Origin: UBA6183 sp964545895 | Lineage (GTDB): Bacteria; Bacteroidota; Bacteroidia; UKL13-3 | Assembly (NCBI GenBank): GCA_964545895.1 | Contig: CAZJHS010000094.1 | Coordinates: 1-11,433 of the forward strand | Direction of reading: 5' to 3' | Length of the DNA: 11,433 nt | In this document: piece by piece, positions 1 to 7,908 of the stretch | How the letters are laid out: every line of letters begins with the position of its first letter | Position numbering within the stretch: the first letter of the stretch is position 1 | Translations under genes and position numbers: made by a program | Notes under the pieces: model-generated | The model's database searches: none | Seen by the model: the letters and a program-made list of their open reading frames with translations, nothing else | Told to the model about the DNA's origin: nothing

Positions 1-48
1 TCTAATTGCCTGATTTTTGAATCTATCTGAAATCTCATCCGAAAATGT

Positions 49-597
49 TTAAAAATTAATAGGAATAAACATGGCAGGTACTTTTCCTGAATAGTAATAA
101 TATACTATTCCTGGACAAGTTCGGCATCGGTAGCTAAGGTCTAATCTGTCAATATATCCTTCAATGTTTTTAGTGGAATAATTGTATTTACCATGGAAAG
201 TATAGCTTGAATAAATAGTAGTATCCTTGTTCTTATCTTCAATGCTTCTACAAATAATACTATCGTTGTTCCAAGTTTGTATTTCAATGGTATCAGTATA
301 GTAAATAAAACCTGGGCCATTGGGATCTTGAGACTGCCTTGAACGATAATATTTCGTAAATCCTTTGTCAATAGTTCGAAGGCCGAAAATTGAGAAGTAA
401 TCACTTTCACGAGGAAAATTCGTGTTGAAATATGGTATATGCTGTTCATCAATGCTATCTAGAAAAGGAGTAACTAATGCCCATCTGGCTTCATTCGGAA
501 TGTCTCTCGTCAAATCTACTAGCGGCCTAAACTCTTCATCTTTTTTGCAACCATTGAATACCGAAACAATGAATAATAGCATGACAAAATTTTTCAT
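49..597 (-). CDS. Small exported lipoprotein of unknown function, probably surface-exposed
   Basis: This 182-residue protein starts with a short lipoprotein signal peptide: basic residues at 2-3, a hydrophobic core at about 4-14, and the lipobox FNGC with Cys17 as the lipidated residue. The residues after Cys17 are KKDEE. In Bacteroidota an acidic stretch right after the lipidated cysteine acts as a lipoprotein export signal that sends the protein to the outer leaflet of the outer membrane, so surface exposure is inferred. The mature part is rich in Tyr, Asp, Thr and Ser. It contains a CRTC pair at about residues 158-161 and a run of four tyrosines near the C-terminus, with no catalytic motif I recognise. 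It follows the T9SS-exported protein gene on the same strand after 68 bases and has a plausible promoter of its own. The function is unknown; the lipoprotein assignment is firm. Confidence 0.85.
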   Translation of the reverse strand: MKNFVMLLFIVSVFNGCKKDEEFRPLVDLTRDIPNEARWALVTPFLDSIDEQHIPYFNTNFPRESDYFSIFGLRTIDKGFTKYYRSRQSQDPNGPGFIYYTDTIEIQTWNNDSIICRSIEDKNKDTTIYSSYTFHGKYNYSTKNIEGYIDRLDLSYRCRTCPGIVYYYYSGKVPAMFIPINF

Positions 598-618
598 AAT
601 TTATCTAGTTGTTACTTG

Positions 619-652
619 TAAATATAATTGAGTCTCATCATCAATTTCAAAA
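619..652 (-). promoter_or_regulatory. Candidate Bacteroidota-type promoter for the small lipoprotein gene
   Basis: Read on the minus strand, a TTTTG element (648-652) and a TATATTTA element (619-626) are separated by 21 bases. The Bacteroidota vegetative promoter has a TTTG-like -33 box and a TAnnTTTG -7 box. The -7 candidate differs from that consensus only at its last base. Transcription would start near 612, giving a leader of about 15 bases before the ATG at 597. In such AT-rich DNA chance matches are common, so this is tentative. Confidence 0.3.
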
Positions 653-667
653 CTTTCATCAAGTTTT
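649..667. repeat. Seven-base inverted repeat overlapping the stop codon of the T9SS-exported protein gene
   Basis: AAAACTT (649-655) and AAGTTTT (661-667) form perfect arms around a five-base loop. The hairpin starts inside the TAA stop (666-668) of the minus-strand gene. No T run follows on the minus strand, so it is at best a weak transcript-end or RNA-stability hairpin. It also overlaps the proposed -33 box of the lipoprotein promoter. It may be a chance AT-rich palindrome. Confidence 0.3.
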
Positions 668-1619
668 ATTCTTTCACTAAACGTTGGGTTGATGATTGGC
701 CATTAGCTAGTTCAATCACGCATTGGTACAAGCCTGTTTTAAGTAAACTTGCATCAATATTAATTTGGTTTTGATGTAGGTTTGATAGATTATTTTCTAA
801 CACCAATTGCCCTGTTAGGTTGTATATTTTTACTGTTTTAATGGTTGATGATGTTACGCTAATGGTAAATTGGTTTGTAGTGGGATTAGGGAAAAGGTTT
901 GCTTGTGCTGCTTCATTTTCAGATAGGCCAGTAAATGGAAAGCAATCGGTTGCAAAAGGTGAGAAGTAAACCGTAAGGCCGTTTTGCCTAAAACAAAGTA
1001 ACCTATTTCGGTTTCCTGCATAACCAGGTTTTGCAAATTTATTTTGAAACAACAAACCTGTTGTACTTCCAATACCCTCAATCCATTGAAGCCTATCTTG
1101 CATTTTTGAAAACGAAAACCGTCTGCGTTTATATCCACCAAGCTCAATTGTATCTACAGATGTAACGCGCATCCTAGTATTAGCATTGTCAATATCATCT
1201 ATACTGTCACCAACATTTAAAGAAAAATCATATAAAAGCATTTCAGGTTTTAGGTTTGGAAAATATGGCTTTTCTATATGAATAGTATCTCCGAAATAAT
1301 ACACACGCTTTAAGGAATCCTCTCTAATTCCACCTAAAAATCGCATGTTATTTGGTGTATATTCTTTATCGTAAAACACAAAAATCTTTTTGTAAATTTT
1401 ACCATTGTGCAAGGTGTCTTCACCAGTAATAACAAATCTTTCAGAGCAAGAAAAGGTAAGTGCTTCAACGGGTATCCTTTGAAAATATTCGCTCCAAACT
1501 GCGTTGCTATCAGCAAGCGGAATGTATTTGTATTCTTGTGCAGAGAGGTAATTGTGACCAAACCCAAACACTAAAAATAGAGTGGCTTGTAGTAGTAATT
1601 TGTAGCCTAGGTGTTTCAT
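666..1619 (-). CDS. Secreted protein with T9SS type A C-terminal sorting domain
   Basis: The ATG at 1619 gives 317 residues. An upstream in-frame TTG at 1640 is less likely because it would put seven extra residues in front of a normal signal peptide. Residues 1-28 form a Sec signal ending in SAQ, probably cleaved before Glu29. The middle (about 30-220) carries the pattern WIEGIGSTTGLL (179-190), then NRLLCF and a short beta-rich stretch, an arrangement I recognise from uncharacterised Bacteroidota T9SS cargo. Residues 233-317 are a typical type A sorting domain, with NLFPNPTTNQFTI near 241, VKIYNLTGQLV near 263 and LKTGLYQCVI near 293. In this family the domain directs passage through the type IX secretion system, followed by removal and surface attachment or release. 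The substrate or binding role of the N-terminal part is unknown. The gene lies downstream of the aminopeptidase gene but is separated from it by a strong terminator, so it should have its own promoter within 1620-1687. Confidence 0.88.
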   Translation of the reverse strand: MKHLGYKLLLQATLFLVFGFGHNYLSAQEYKYIPLADSNAVWSEYFQRIPVEALTFSCSERFVITGEDTLHNGKIYKKIFVFYDKEYTPNNMRFLGGIREDSLKRVYYFGDTIHIEKPYFPNLKPEMLLYDFSLNVGDSIDDIDNANTRMRVTSVDTIELGGYKRRRFSFSKMQDRLQWIEGIGSTTGLLFQNKFAKPGYAGNRNRLLCFRQNGLTVYFSPFATDCFPFTGLSENEAAQANLFPNPTTNQFTISVTSSTIKTVKIYNLTGQLVLENNLSNLHQNQINIDASLLKTGLYQCVIELANGQSSTQRLVKE

Positions 1620-1685
1620 GCCTTTTAATTGTAAAAACAAGTTAGCACATTATAATTACAAATGCCAATAAATAGTTGCATGCAT

Positions 1686-1715
1686 AAAAAAAGGCAACTG
1701 TTACGTTGCCTTTTT
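1686..1715 (-). terminator. Intrinsic terminator of the M1 aminopeptidase gene
   Basis: Perfect 11-base arms, AAAAAGGCAAC (1688-1698) and GTTGCCTTTTT (1705-1715), flank a six-base loop. On the minus strand the hairpin begins 18 bases after the stop codon of the aminopeptidase gene and its 3' arm runs into seven Ts. That is the form of a Rho-independent terminator. It separates that gene from the T9SS-exported protein gene further on. The plus strand also has a five-T run after its arm, but no plus-strand gene ends here. Confidence 0.85.
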
Positions 1716-1733
1716 ATGAATGTGTTACTTAGC

Positions 1734-4169
1734 TTATTTTAACACAGGCATATATCCCGTAATACTTGTTTTTTGTGCTGTGGTATAATTTTGTTTAGCC
1801 ATAAACTCTTGCATGGCTTTTAAGTTGCTGGCTTGTTGGGTAAAGTAATTAGCACACTCGGCAGCTGGGCCAGCCAATCTTCCATTGGTGCTTAGCATAG
1901 CATCAAACAAATGCGGAATAAGTGTAGCATTAAAAGTGCCTGTAGCTTTTAGTGCAGCAAATGCATTGTTACGGGTTCTAAACTCCCATTGGTTGCCTGC
2001 ATAATTAATTAAAGCATTGCGGTGTTTATCTGCATCAATACCATTTAGTACGCATAGCTCGTGGTACTTTATGTTTACACTGTTATTCATGCCATACACT
2101 TCCTTTACTACATCTAAATAACGAGCTGCATTAGGTGCATCTATTTTACATAGTTTTTCTATGGCTGCTTGTACCACATCATAGCTTTGATCTTGCAAGG
2201 CTCTGCTAAAGGCAATAATGCATAAGGTGTTATTTCCGTTATAGTTTTTTAAGTAAGCTAATTTGTTTTGAGGCTCTTTCTCATCAAACACACTTAGCAA
2301 TTGGTAGTTGGTTACCTCATCGTTTATAAGCTGTGTAATTACTTCACTTTTTATGGCATGAAAAGTTTCGTTGCGGAATACCTCCATTAATAATTCACGT
2401 TTTTTCTCTACATCTACATCACGCAAAGCTACCAGTGCATCATATCTATCAAGCATGTTTGGTGCCTTACGTACTTGGGCTTTTAACTCATCATAACTCT
2501 TTTTAAAGTTAACAGATTTCATAACCATGCTGTTTGGGTCGAACAACACAAAGGCAATATCTTTTTTCTCTTGGTTGTCAATTTTCACTACTTCAAATTG
2601 CTCATCAATCCAATCGGTAACTTTAGTAAAACTTCCATCGGTGTAGTGCACTTCAAATACAATTGGCATTTTAAATAACCCAACAGATTCATCGCGTTGA
2701 TGTGTTTGCTCAATAGCAATTTCGGTACTACGGCTTCCATCTTTGTATTGCAAATCTTCGTAATGCACGGTGTATTGTGGTTCGCCACCACGCAATACCC
2801 ATTGGTCGAAAAACCAGCTTAAATCTTTGCCTAATTTATCTTGTATGGCTTGTTGTAAATCGTTGGTTTCTACATTGGCATAAGCATGTGTTTTTAAATA
2901 ATGATTTAAGGCACGTTTCCACTGCTCATCGCCCAAAACATAACTAAGCATACTAATTACACCCGAACCTTTTGGATAAACCCTTGCAGTGCCCGAACCT
3001 GTAAAACGAATAGCATATTTATCTTTTTTACTTGCTTCGATAGCGGTGTTTTGTTCGCCTTTGCGCTGCCAGTTGTAAGCATCATTGCCATACAATTTTT
3101 TGGTAAGCATTTTAGGGTAATAAGTAGCCCAACTTTCTTGCAACCAAGTATCGCGCACATCGCGAGCGGTAATAAAATCGCCAAACCATTGGTGGGTAAG
3201 TTCGTGACAGTTTACACCCACATAATTTCTATCGGTAAAGGCACGCTCATCCACATTAAAAAAATCGCCAAAAATAGTTGCAGTAGTATTTTCCATGGCG
3301 CCATATAAAAAGTCTTGCACCATTATTTGCGAGTAACTTTCCCAAGGGTAATTTACACCAGTTTCAGCCTCTAAAAAGTCAATCATCATTTCGCTGTGGC
3401 GGTATGTTGGTTCAGCTCTATCGGCAAACTCGGGGTAGTAGTACAAATTCATAGGTACACCTTTACCGCTTTTGGTTTTTTTGATGCTGTATTTACCAAT
3501 GCCTAACATCAATAAGTATCCTGCATGAGGCTTGGTCATGCTGTAATGCCAAGTTGTAGTATTGTTTTTATTAGTTGTTTTTTTAACTAACCCACCATTT
3601 GATAAAACTTCGTATCCATTTTCGAAAGTAACTACCGTTTCGGTAATAAACTTATCGTTCATGTCGTCATACATCGGAATCCAGTAGCGGTTGTCAACTC
3701 CCTGTCCTTGAGTCCAAATTTGTTTACGAACAGCAAACGGATTTTTAACTGGGTTTTCAGGAACATTCCAGCCTATAAAATATAATCCTTTACGTGGGGT
3801 GGCTTCGTATTCAAACGTAATGGTATTGGTTTGATCCCATTGTAAAGCTTTAGTTGGTTTCACCCATACACCTTTATCGGTGGTATAAAATGGTAAGTTT
3901 TGATTACCTAACAAAGCAGATTTGATGTTGATACCCGGGCCATCAAAAAACACAGAATCCACTTGTTTTTGTAGCACCATAAAACTGTGTGTTACTTTTC
4001 CTTTCACCAAACTTTTCTGTGTGTCAAAACTTACTTCCACTTTCATGCGTGTAATGTCAAGCGGATGTTCGCGGTAAGTTGTGGCGTCTTTAAAATAGCT
4101 TCGGTAGGTATTTTGTGCCGAGGCTAATGTACCAATAGATAAGAAAGCAATAAGTAATTTTTTCATCAT
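1734..4169 (-). CDS. Exported M1 family zinc aminopeptidase
   Basis: This 811-residue metallopeptidase should remove N-terminal residues from peptides in the periplasm or outside the cell. Residues 1-19 form a Sec signal (core LLIAFLSIGTLA, likely cleavage near SAQ) with no lipobox. The N-terminal beta domain spans about 35-225. The substrate-anchoring motif GAMEN is at 290-294. The zinc motif HELTH is at 322-326, and the third zinc ligand Glu345 follows after exactly 18 residues, giving HExxH-x18-E. The transition-state tyrosine is probably Tyr398 in VYPKGSG. Residues 550-811 are helical and resemble the HEAT-like C-terminal part of M1 enzymes. All expected catalytic residues are present. 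There is no T9SS sorting domain. Two adjacent ATGs (4169 and 4166) could serve as the start. The 62 bases between this gene and the antiporter gene show no clear terminator, so read-through from upstream is possible. The terminator at 1686-1715 ends the transcript. Confidence 0.95.
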   Translation of the reverse strand: MMKKLLIAFLSIGTLASAQNTYRSYFKDATTYREHPLDITRMKVEVSFDTQKSLVKGKVTHSFMVLQKQVDSVFFDGPGINIKSALLGNQNLPFYTTDKGVWVKPTKALQWDQTNTITFEYEATPRKGLYFIGWNVPENPVKNPFAVRKQIWTQGQGVDNRYWIPMYDDMNDKFITETVVTFENGYEVLSNGGLVKKTTNKNNTTTWHYSMTKPHAGYLLMLGIGKYSIKKTKSGKGVPMNLYYYPEFADRAEPTYRHSEMMIDFLEAETGVNYPWESYSQIMVQDFLYGAMENTTATIFGDFFNVDERAFTDRNYVGVNCHELTHQWFGDFITARDVRDTWLQESWATYYPKMLTKKLYGNDAYNWQRKGEQNTAIEASKKDKYAIRFTGSGTARVYPKGSGVISMLSYVLGDEQWKRALNHYLKTHAYANVETNDLQQAIQDKLGKDLSWFFDQWVLRGGEPQYTVHYEDLQYKDGSRSTEIAIEQTHQRDESVGLFKMPIVFEVHYTDGSFTKVTDWIDEQFEVVKIDNQEKKDIAFVLFDPNSMVMKSVNFKKSYDELKAQVRKAPNMLDRYDALVALRDVDVEKKRELLMEVFRNETFHAIKSEVITQLINDEVTNYQLLSVFDEKEPQNKLAYLKNYNGNNTLCIIAFSRALQDQSYDVVQAAIEKLCKIDAPNAARYLDVVKEVYGMNNSVNIKYHELCVLNGIDADKHRNALINYAGNQWEFRTRNNAFAALKATGTFNATLIPHLFDAMLSTNGRLAGPAAECANYFTQQASNLKAMQEFMAKQNYTTAQKTSITGYMPVLK

Positions 4170-4231
4170 GTGTTATGTATAATGCGTAAGTGCAATATAG
4201 TATTTATGATGAAACAAGAAAGTGTGATGTA

Positions 4232-5527
4232 TTATTCTGCTGCTTTTTCTTCGTCAATAAATGGAATTATTTCTTTTAATCCGGTGGCAACTTTCATTTC
4301 ACCCGTTAAGAAATATTGCAGCATTGGTCCTGCCAGAACACTTGTTAACACAGCCATAACCACCAACGCAACAAATAGCTGTTCGTTAATTAATCCGGCT
4401 TGTAAAGCAAGTAAGCCCAATACAATTTCCATTGCACCACGGGCGTTCATGCCAAAACCAACAGCCAAACTTTCGCGTAAGGTTAATCGGCCCCAAAGTG
4501 CACCCAAGCCTACACCAAGCAATTTAGTAAATACGGCTAAAAGTGTAATGATAAGAACCAAACTCCATTCAAAGTTTGCAATAAAGTTTACTTTAAAACC
4601 TATAGAAACAAAAAACAACGGAGCAAAAATATTGGTAATAAATTGATGAATAACCTCGCGTGCCTTTTCAGTAAAGTGAGCGGAATCTCCTATGGCTATA
4701 CCAACTATAAACGCACCAAATATGGCGTGTATACCAATTTTTTCGGTAAAGGCAGCCCCTAAAAATGCAAGGCTTAGCGACAATGCTAATACACCACCCG
4801 GCCACGATAAGTTTTTGTTTGCCCAAGGCAACGATTTATTTATAAAAATGCGTCCTGCTGTTAGCATCAAAATGGCATATCCAATGGTTAACCCTAAGGT
4901 GTATAAAAAACTAATGGAAGCACCACCGGTATTCATCATACTTAACACTACCGAAAATAATATCCAACCCACTACATCATCAAACATAGCTGCAGCAATA
5001 ATAATCATACCTATTTTGGTTTTAAATAAGTTTAAATCCATTAAGGTACGTGCAATTACAGGTAAAGCCGTTATGGCCATTGCAGTAGCTATAAATAAAC
5101 TAAATACGGTTTTGTCGTTTTGTACAATGTTATTTTGGTTCAAATAATCGTACAAAAATGTACCGGCAAAATAACCTAAAGTAAGTGTGGTTATTAAACC
5201 TATAAAACTTGTTTTTAAAGCAGTTTTTCCTTGTTGCCTAATTACCGAAAACTCTACTTCCATACCTGCAGCAAAAAGTAGCAACACAACCGATATGGTA
5301 GAAATACCATTCATCACAAGCCCAACATTACCCGTGGTGGTAAATATATTTTGAGTAAGCGATGGGTAAAATTTACCCAACAAAGTAGGGCCTAAAAGTA
5401 TGCCGGCAACCAATTCGCCAACAACCAATGGCATGCGTAGTTTTCTGAAAAATTCACCAAAAATTCTCCCTAGCAAAAGCATCATGCTAATTGCCAACAA
5501 TAAGTTTATAATTTCAGCGTGGGTCAT
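4232..5527 (-). CDS. CPA2-type cation:proton antiporter (Na+ or K+/H+ exchanger domain)
   Basis: This 431-residue inner-membrane protein consists of roughly a dozen hydrophobic segments filling residues 5-410, followed by a short acidic tail. The monovalent cation:proton antiporter fold is indicated by ALPVIARTL (about 154-162, the unwound-helix region), FDDVVGW (182-188) with adjacent Asp183 and Asp184, FGAFIVGIAIG (270-280), FFVSIGFK (305-312) and NARGAMEIVLG (361-371). A pair of aspartates at the ion site is typical of electrogenic Na+/H+ exchangers such as NapA, whereas KefB/KefC exchangers carry Gln-Asp. On that basis sodium-proton exchange is more likely than glutathione-gated potassium efflux, but the ion cannot be settled from sequence. 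It lacks the C-terminal RCK/TrkA-N domain of Kef proteins. The universal stress protein encoded 9 bases upstream is a likely regulatory partner. The ATG at 5527 follows an A-rich stretch without a Shine-Dalgarno sequence. Confidence 0.93.
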   Translation of the reverse strand: MTHAEIINLLLAISMMLLLGRIFGEFFRKLRMPLVVGELVAGILLGPTLLGKFYPSLTQNIFTTTGNVGLVMNGISTISVVLLLFAAGMEVEFSVIRQQGKTALKTSFIGLITTLTLGYFAGTFLYDYLNQNNIVQNDKTVFSLFIATAMAITALPVIARTLMDLNLFKTKIGMIIIAAAMFDDVVGWILFSVVLSMMNTGGASISFLYTLGLTIGYAILMLTAGRIFINKSLPWANKNLSWPGGVLALSLSLAFLGAAFTEKIGIHAIFGAFIVGIAIGDSAHFTEKAREVIHQFITNIFAPLFFVSIGFKVNFIANFEWSLVLIITLLAVFTKLLGVGLGALWGRLTLRESLAVGFGMNARGAMEIVLGLLALQAGLINEQLFVALVVMAVLTSVLAGPMLQYFLTGEMKVATGLKEIIPFIDEEKAAE

Positions 5528-5536
5528 TTTGGGTGA

Positions 5537-6421
5537 TTAGTTTTCTGTCTCGGTTTTGTTGCTGTGTACTATCAATAAATCGCAAGGCAAATCGGCCAGG
5601 GCAAATTCTATATCGTGCGGAAAAACTCTATCTAATAAATTTAGCTTCGTATCGGGCGAGTTTAGTACCAATAAATCAGCCCCATGTTCGCGTGCAAATT
5701 TGCTAATTACATAGCCAGGTTTTCCTTCTAATCGTTCGGTATTTATACGTAAGGTGCCACAATCGGTGCATGCTAAAATTTCATTTAATCGGGTAACTTC
5801 TTCAATCACCACTTGTTCTTTGCGTGTTTCGCTTTCATCACTGCCAAACGATTCACTTCTTAATAAAGCCATCTTGCCAGCGTCTTCTTCCTGTATTACA
5901 TAAACATGGTCGGCATGGGTTGCTTTGGCAACATATATGGCCGTTTCAATGGTGCTTTCTGTTTTGGGGTGATCACTGCCTTCAACCACAATACGTTTAA
6001 TGGGTTTTGATTTGATATCAGGTTCGCGTAACATTAGAACACTACACTTGGCTTTACGACAAAGGTTACGTGCAATGCCACCTAAAATGTATTTCAACAC
6101 ACTTTCTTTAACCAATGCACCTGCAACTATTAAGTCGGCATTTTCCTGCTCGCAAATGGCAATAATTTGATCAACCGGATCGCCTTGTTCCCAAATTAAT
6201 TTATTGTTGGGTCCATCTAATTCAAACCTATGTAATAAGTGTTTCAGGTATTGTTCTTGTTGTAAGCTTTTTTCTCCAATGTGGATGAATATTAAATCGC
6301 TACTAAATAGTTTTTGTAGTCGGTATGATTCAGCCAAAATAGCCTCAGTTCTTGGGGTAAATCCAATAGCCACAGCAATTTTTTTAAACGGGAACGGGGA
6401 TTTTTTTTCCTGTATCATCAT
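5537..6421 (-). CDS. Tandem-domain universal stress protein, partner of the antiporter
   Basis: This 294-residue cytoplasmic protein contains two UspA-like alpha/beta domains, about 12-133 and 140-288. Each starts with a beta strand (KKIAVAIGF; IKRIVVEGS) and ends in a strand after a basic or proline-containing turn (CRKAKCSVLML; LPCDLLIVHS). The classic ATP-binding signature G-x2-G-x9-G-S/T is degenerate. In domain 1, residues 101-115 keep the first and third glycines, but the second is Val104 and the final Ser/Thr is Gly115. Domain 2 has no glycines at the equivalent place (about 254-268). ATP binding is therefore doubtful. A CTDC pair (218-221) lies in domain 2 and could be redox- or metal-sensitive; this is only a possibility. 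The stop codon is 9 bases before the antiporter start, which implies co-transcription. In other bacteria Usp domains are fused to or encoded with CPA2 antiporters, so a regulatory role on ion exchange is the likeliest job. Tandem ATGs at 6421 and 6418 are both possible starts. Confidence 0.92.
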   Translation of the reverse strand: MMIQEKKSPFPFKKIAVAIGFTPRTEAILAESYRLQKLFSSDLIFIHIGEKSLQQEQYLKHLLHRFELDGPNNKLIWEQGDPVDQIIAICEQENADLIVAGALVKESVLKYILGGIARNLCRKAKCSVLMLREPDIKSKPIKRIVVEGSDHPKTESTIETAIYVAKATHADHVYVIQEEDAGKMALLRSESFGSDESETRKEQVVIEEVTRLNEILACTDCGTLRINTERLEGKPGYVISKFAREHGADLLVLNSPDTKLNLLDRVFPHDIEFALADLPCDLLIVHSNKTETEN

Positions 6422-6609
6422 GTTAGCGAATATAACTAAAGTGGGGAATAATAGGGTTAAAATTTTGGGGTGATTAGGTTGATAAATAGAAAAAATTTAT
6501 TTATTTCACTCAATCAAAAAATAATCTTGCAACCCTTGCTTATAAAAAACATTCAGTCATATACACTCAATAGACAATTGAAAAAAACTTTTATTTTCAG
6601 CCTATTTTT
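6422..6609. promoter_or_regulatory. Divergent intergenic region driving the Usp-antiporter operon and the erythromycin-esterase-like gene
   Basis: These 188 bases separate two divergent genes, so promoters in both directions must lie here. On the plus strand TAATCTTG (6522-6529) matches the Bacteroidota -7 box TAnnTTTG at all but one position and would give a leader of about 75 bases, but no TTG -33 box sits at the right distance. On the minus strand I could not pick a convincing promoter. The centre (6485-6505) is an A/T-only tract. A TTTTGGGGTGATTAG sequence (6463-6477) nearly repeats one at 5527-5540. Nothing here looks coding. Confidence 0.4.
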
Positions 6610-7836
6610 ATGCTTACTAAAATTATAATACTAATATTTGGTGTACTATTATTTAGTTTCATCAATAGTAATCATGCGTTTGGCCAAAATGCCACCAGTG
6701 TCATTTCAAATTTTAAATTAAGCGATACCGCGCAGATTAATCATATTATTGGCGATGCAAGGGTGATTGGTATTGGTGAATCAGCCCATGGTTCGGGTTC
6801 AATGATTCAACTACGAGGTGAGATTATAAAAGACCTGATACTACATCACGGAGTTAAAAATATTGTTTTGGAAAGCATGTTTTGGGGAACTCGAGACTTG
6901 AACAAGTATATTAAAAATGAATATATATCAGATACTTTTCAGGCTTTTGTATCAATGGGTGTTGGCCCATGGATAAACGCAGAAATGCTTGGTTTGTTAA
7001 CATGGGTAAGAGAGTATAATGCCAATAAAGTAGATAGTCAAAAGGTAAGTTTGTATGGTTGTGATGTATGGGATTTAAAACAAATATCAATGCATTTTAG
7101 AAATCACCCTTGGGTTTTAGCTAATTTATCAAACGAAGCAATTGGCACATTGGACTCAATTGCTAATATACCGAGGTGGAGGAATAGTAGTAAGGGTAAA
7201 AAAGCCGCAAGAATGCTGTATAAAGAACTTATTGAAAAGTGCAAGTCAAATTCTTTTGCTACTGTAGAAGAAAACTATTTTACGCAATTAGTAGGGCATG
7301 CAATTTCAAACATAAATGTAACTGGAGGATACCGTTCTGCGGTATTAAGGGATGGAAGGATGGCTAACACTATTATTTATCTCACCGAGCAAAAGCCTGA
7401 TGGAAAATTTGTAGTCATTGCTCATAATGAACATGTAAATAAGGCTCGCAATTCCATGTTTATTAAGCCAATGGGTAGGTATCTGTACAAAAAGTTCGGG
7501 GAGAAATATCGTTCTATTGCTATAACTTTTATCAATGGAAACATACAGACTTATAATAAGGAAACAAGGAAAATAGAGACAGTTAAGGTAAAGACACCAA
7601 TTGTAAAATCAGTAGAGTCGAGATTAGAAGTATTTCTTCTCGATACAGGAATTATTGATCTTTTAACGAATAAACACCACCCTATTTTTAAGAGGAAAAT
7701 TAAAATGCGTTCTATAGGTGGGTCATACAGTGAAAGGCATATCAATTACACTAGGCAGAAGTTGTATAACGGTTTCAATTTTTTAATAATACTAAAAGAA
7801 TCAAAAGCACCTCAATTTATCCACCAAACCAAATAG
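6610..7836 (+). CDS. Exported erythromycin esterase family protein (EreA/ChaN-like hydrolase)
   Basis: This 408-residue protein has a Sec signal at about 1-25 (hydrophobic core IIILIFGVLLFSF, cleavage likely before Gln26), so it acts outside the cytoplasm. It belongs to the erythromycin esterase family. GESAHG (56-61) supplies Glu57 and His60, Arg69 follows nine residues later, VLES (86-89) holds a conserved Glu, LYGCDVW (148-154) matches the family G-x-D strand, LRDGRMAN (246-253) matches RDxxMAEN, and AHNEHV (271-276) supplies His272 and His275. From memory, the Glu-x2-His-x8-Arg and His-x2-His spacings equal those of the EreB active site. A working hydrolase is therefore plausible, but macrolide cleavage should not be assumed: EreA and EreB are cytoplasmic, and most family members have unknown substrates. 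The last 90 residues are basic and weakly conserved. A second, diverged superfamily member follows after 169 bases on the same strand. The base composition is more AT-rich than that of the E1 gene. Confidence 0.85.
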   Translation: MLTKIIILIFGVLLFSFINSNHAFGQNATSVISNFKLSDTAQINHIIGDARVIGIGESAHGSGSMIQLRGEIIKDLILHHGVKNIVLESMFWGTRDLNKYIKNEYISDTFQAFVSMGVGPWINAEMLGLLTWVREYNANKVDSQKVSLYGCDVWDLKQISMHFRNHPWVLANLSNEAIGTLDSIANIPRWRNSSKGKKAARMLYKELIEKCKSNSFATVEENYFTQLVGHAISNINVTGGYRSAVLRDGRMANTIIYLTEQKPDGKFVVIAHNEHVNKARNSMFIKPMGRYLYKKFGEKYRSIAITFINGNIQTYNKETRKIETVKVKTPIVKSVESRLEVFLLDTGIIDLLTNKHHPIFKRKIKMRSIGGSYSERHINYTRQKLYNGFNFLIILKESKAPQFIHQTK

Positions 7837-7908
7837 TGTGATTTTTAATATATAAGTTGATTTGAAGTACTAGGAACACTGTTTGTTATTTTAACTAATT
7901 TGTAATTT

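Noticed and set aside
1620..1640. Upstream TTG start for the T9SS-exported protein
   Set aside because: The ATG at 1619 gives a normal signal peptide; the TTG would add seven residues in front of it without benefit.
4170..5147. Long plus-strand frames antisense to the antiporter gene (4170-4646 and 4692-5147)
   Set aside because: They are shadows of the antiporter coding sequence on the opposite strand, which has clear family motifs.
6480..6510. A/T-only tract as a possible replication origin or attachment site
   Set aside because: There are no DnaA-box clusters, no flanking direct repeats and no integrase gene; it fits an ordinary divergent promoter region.
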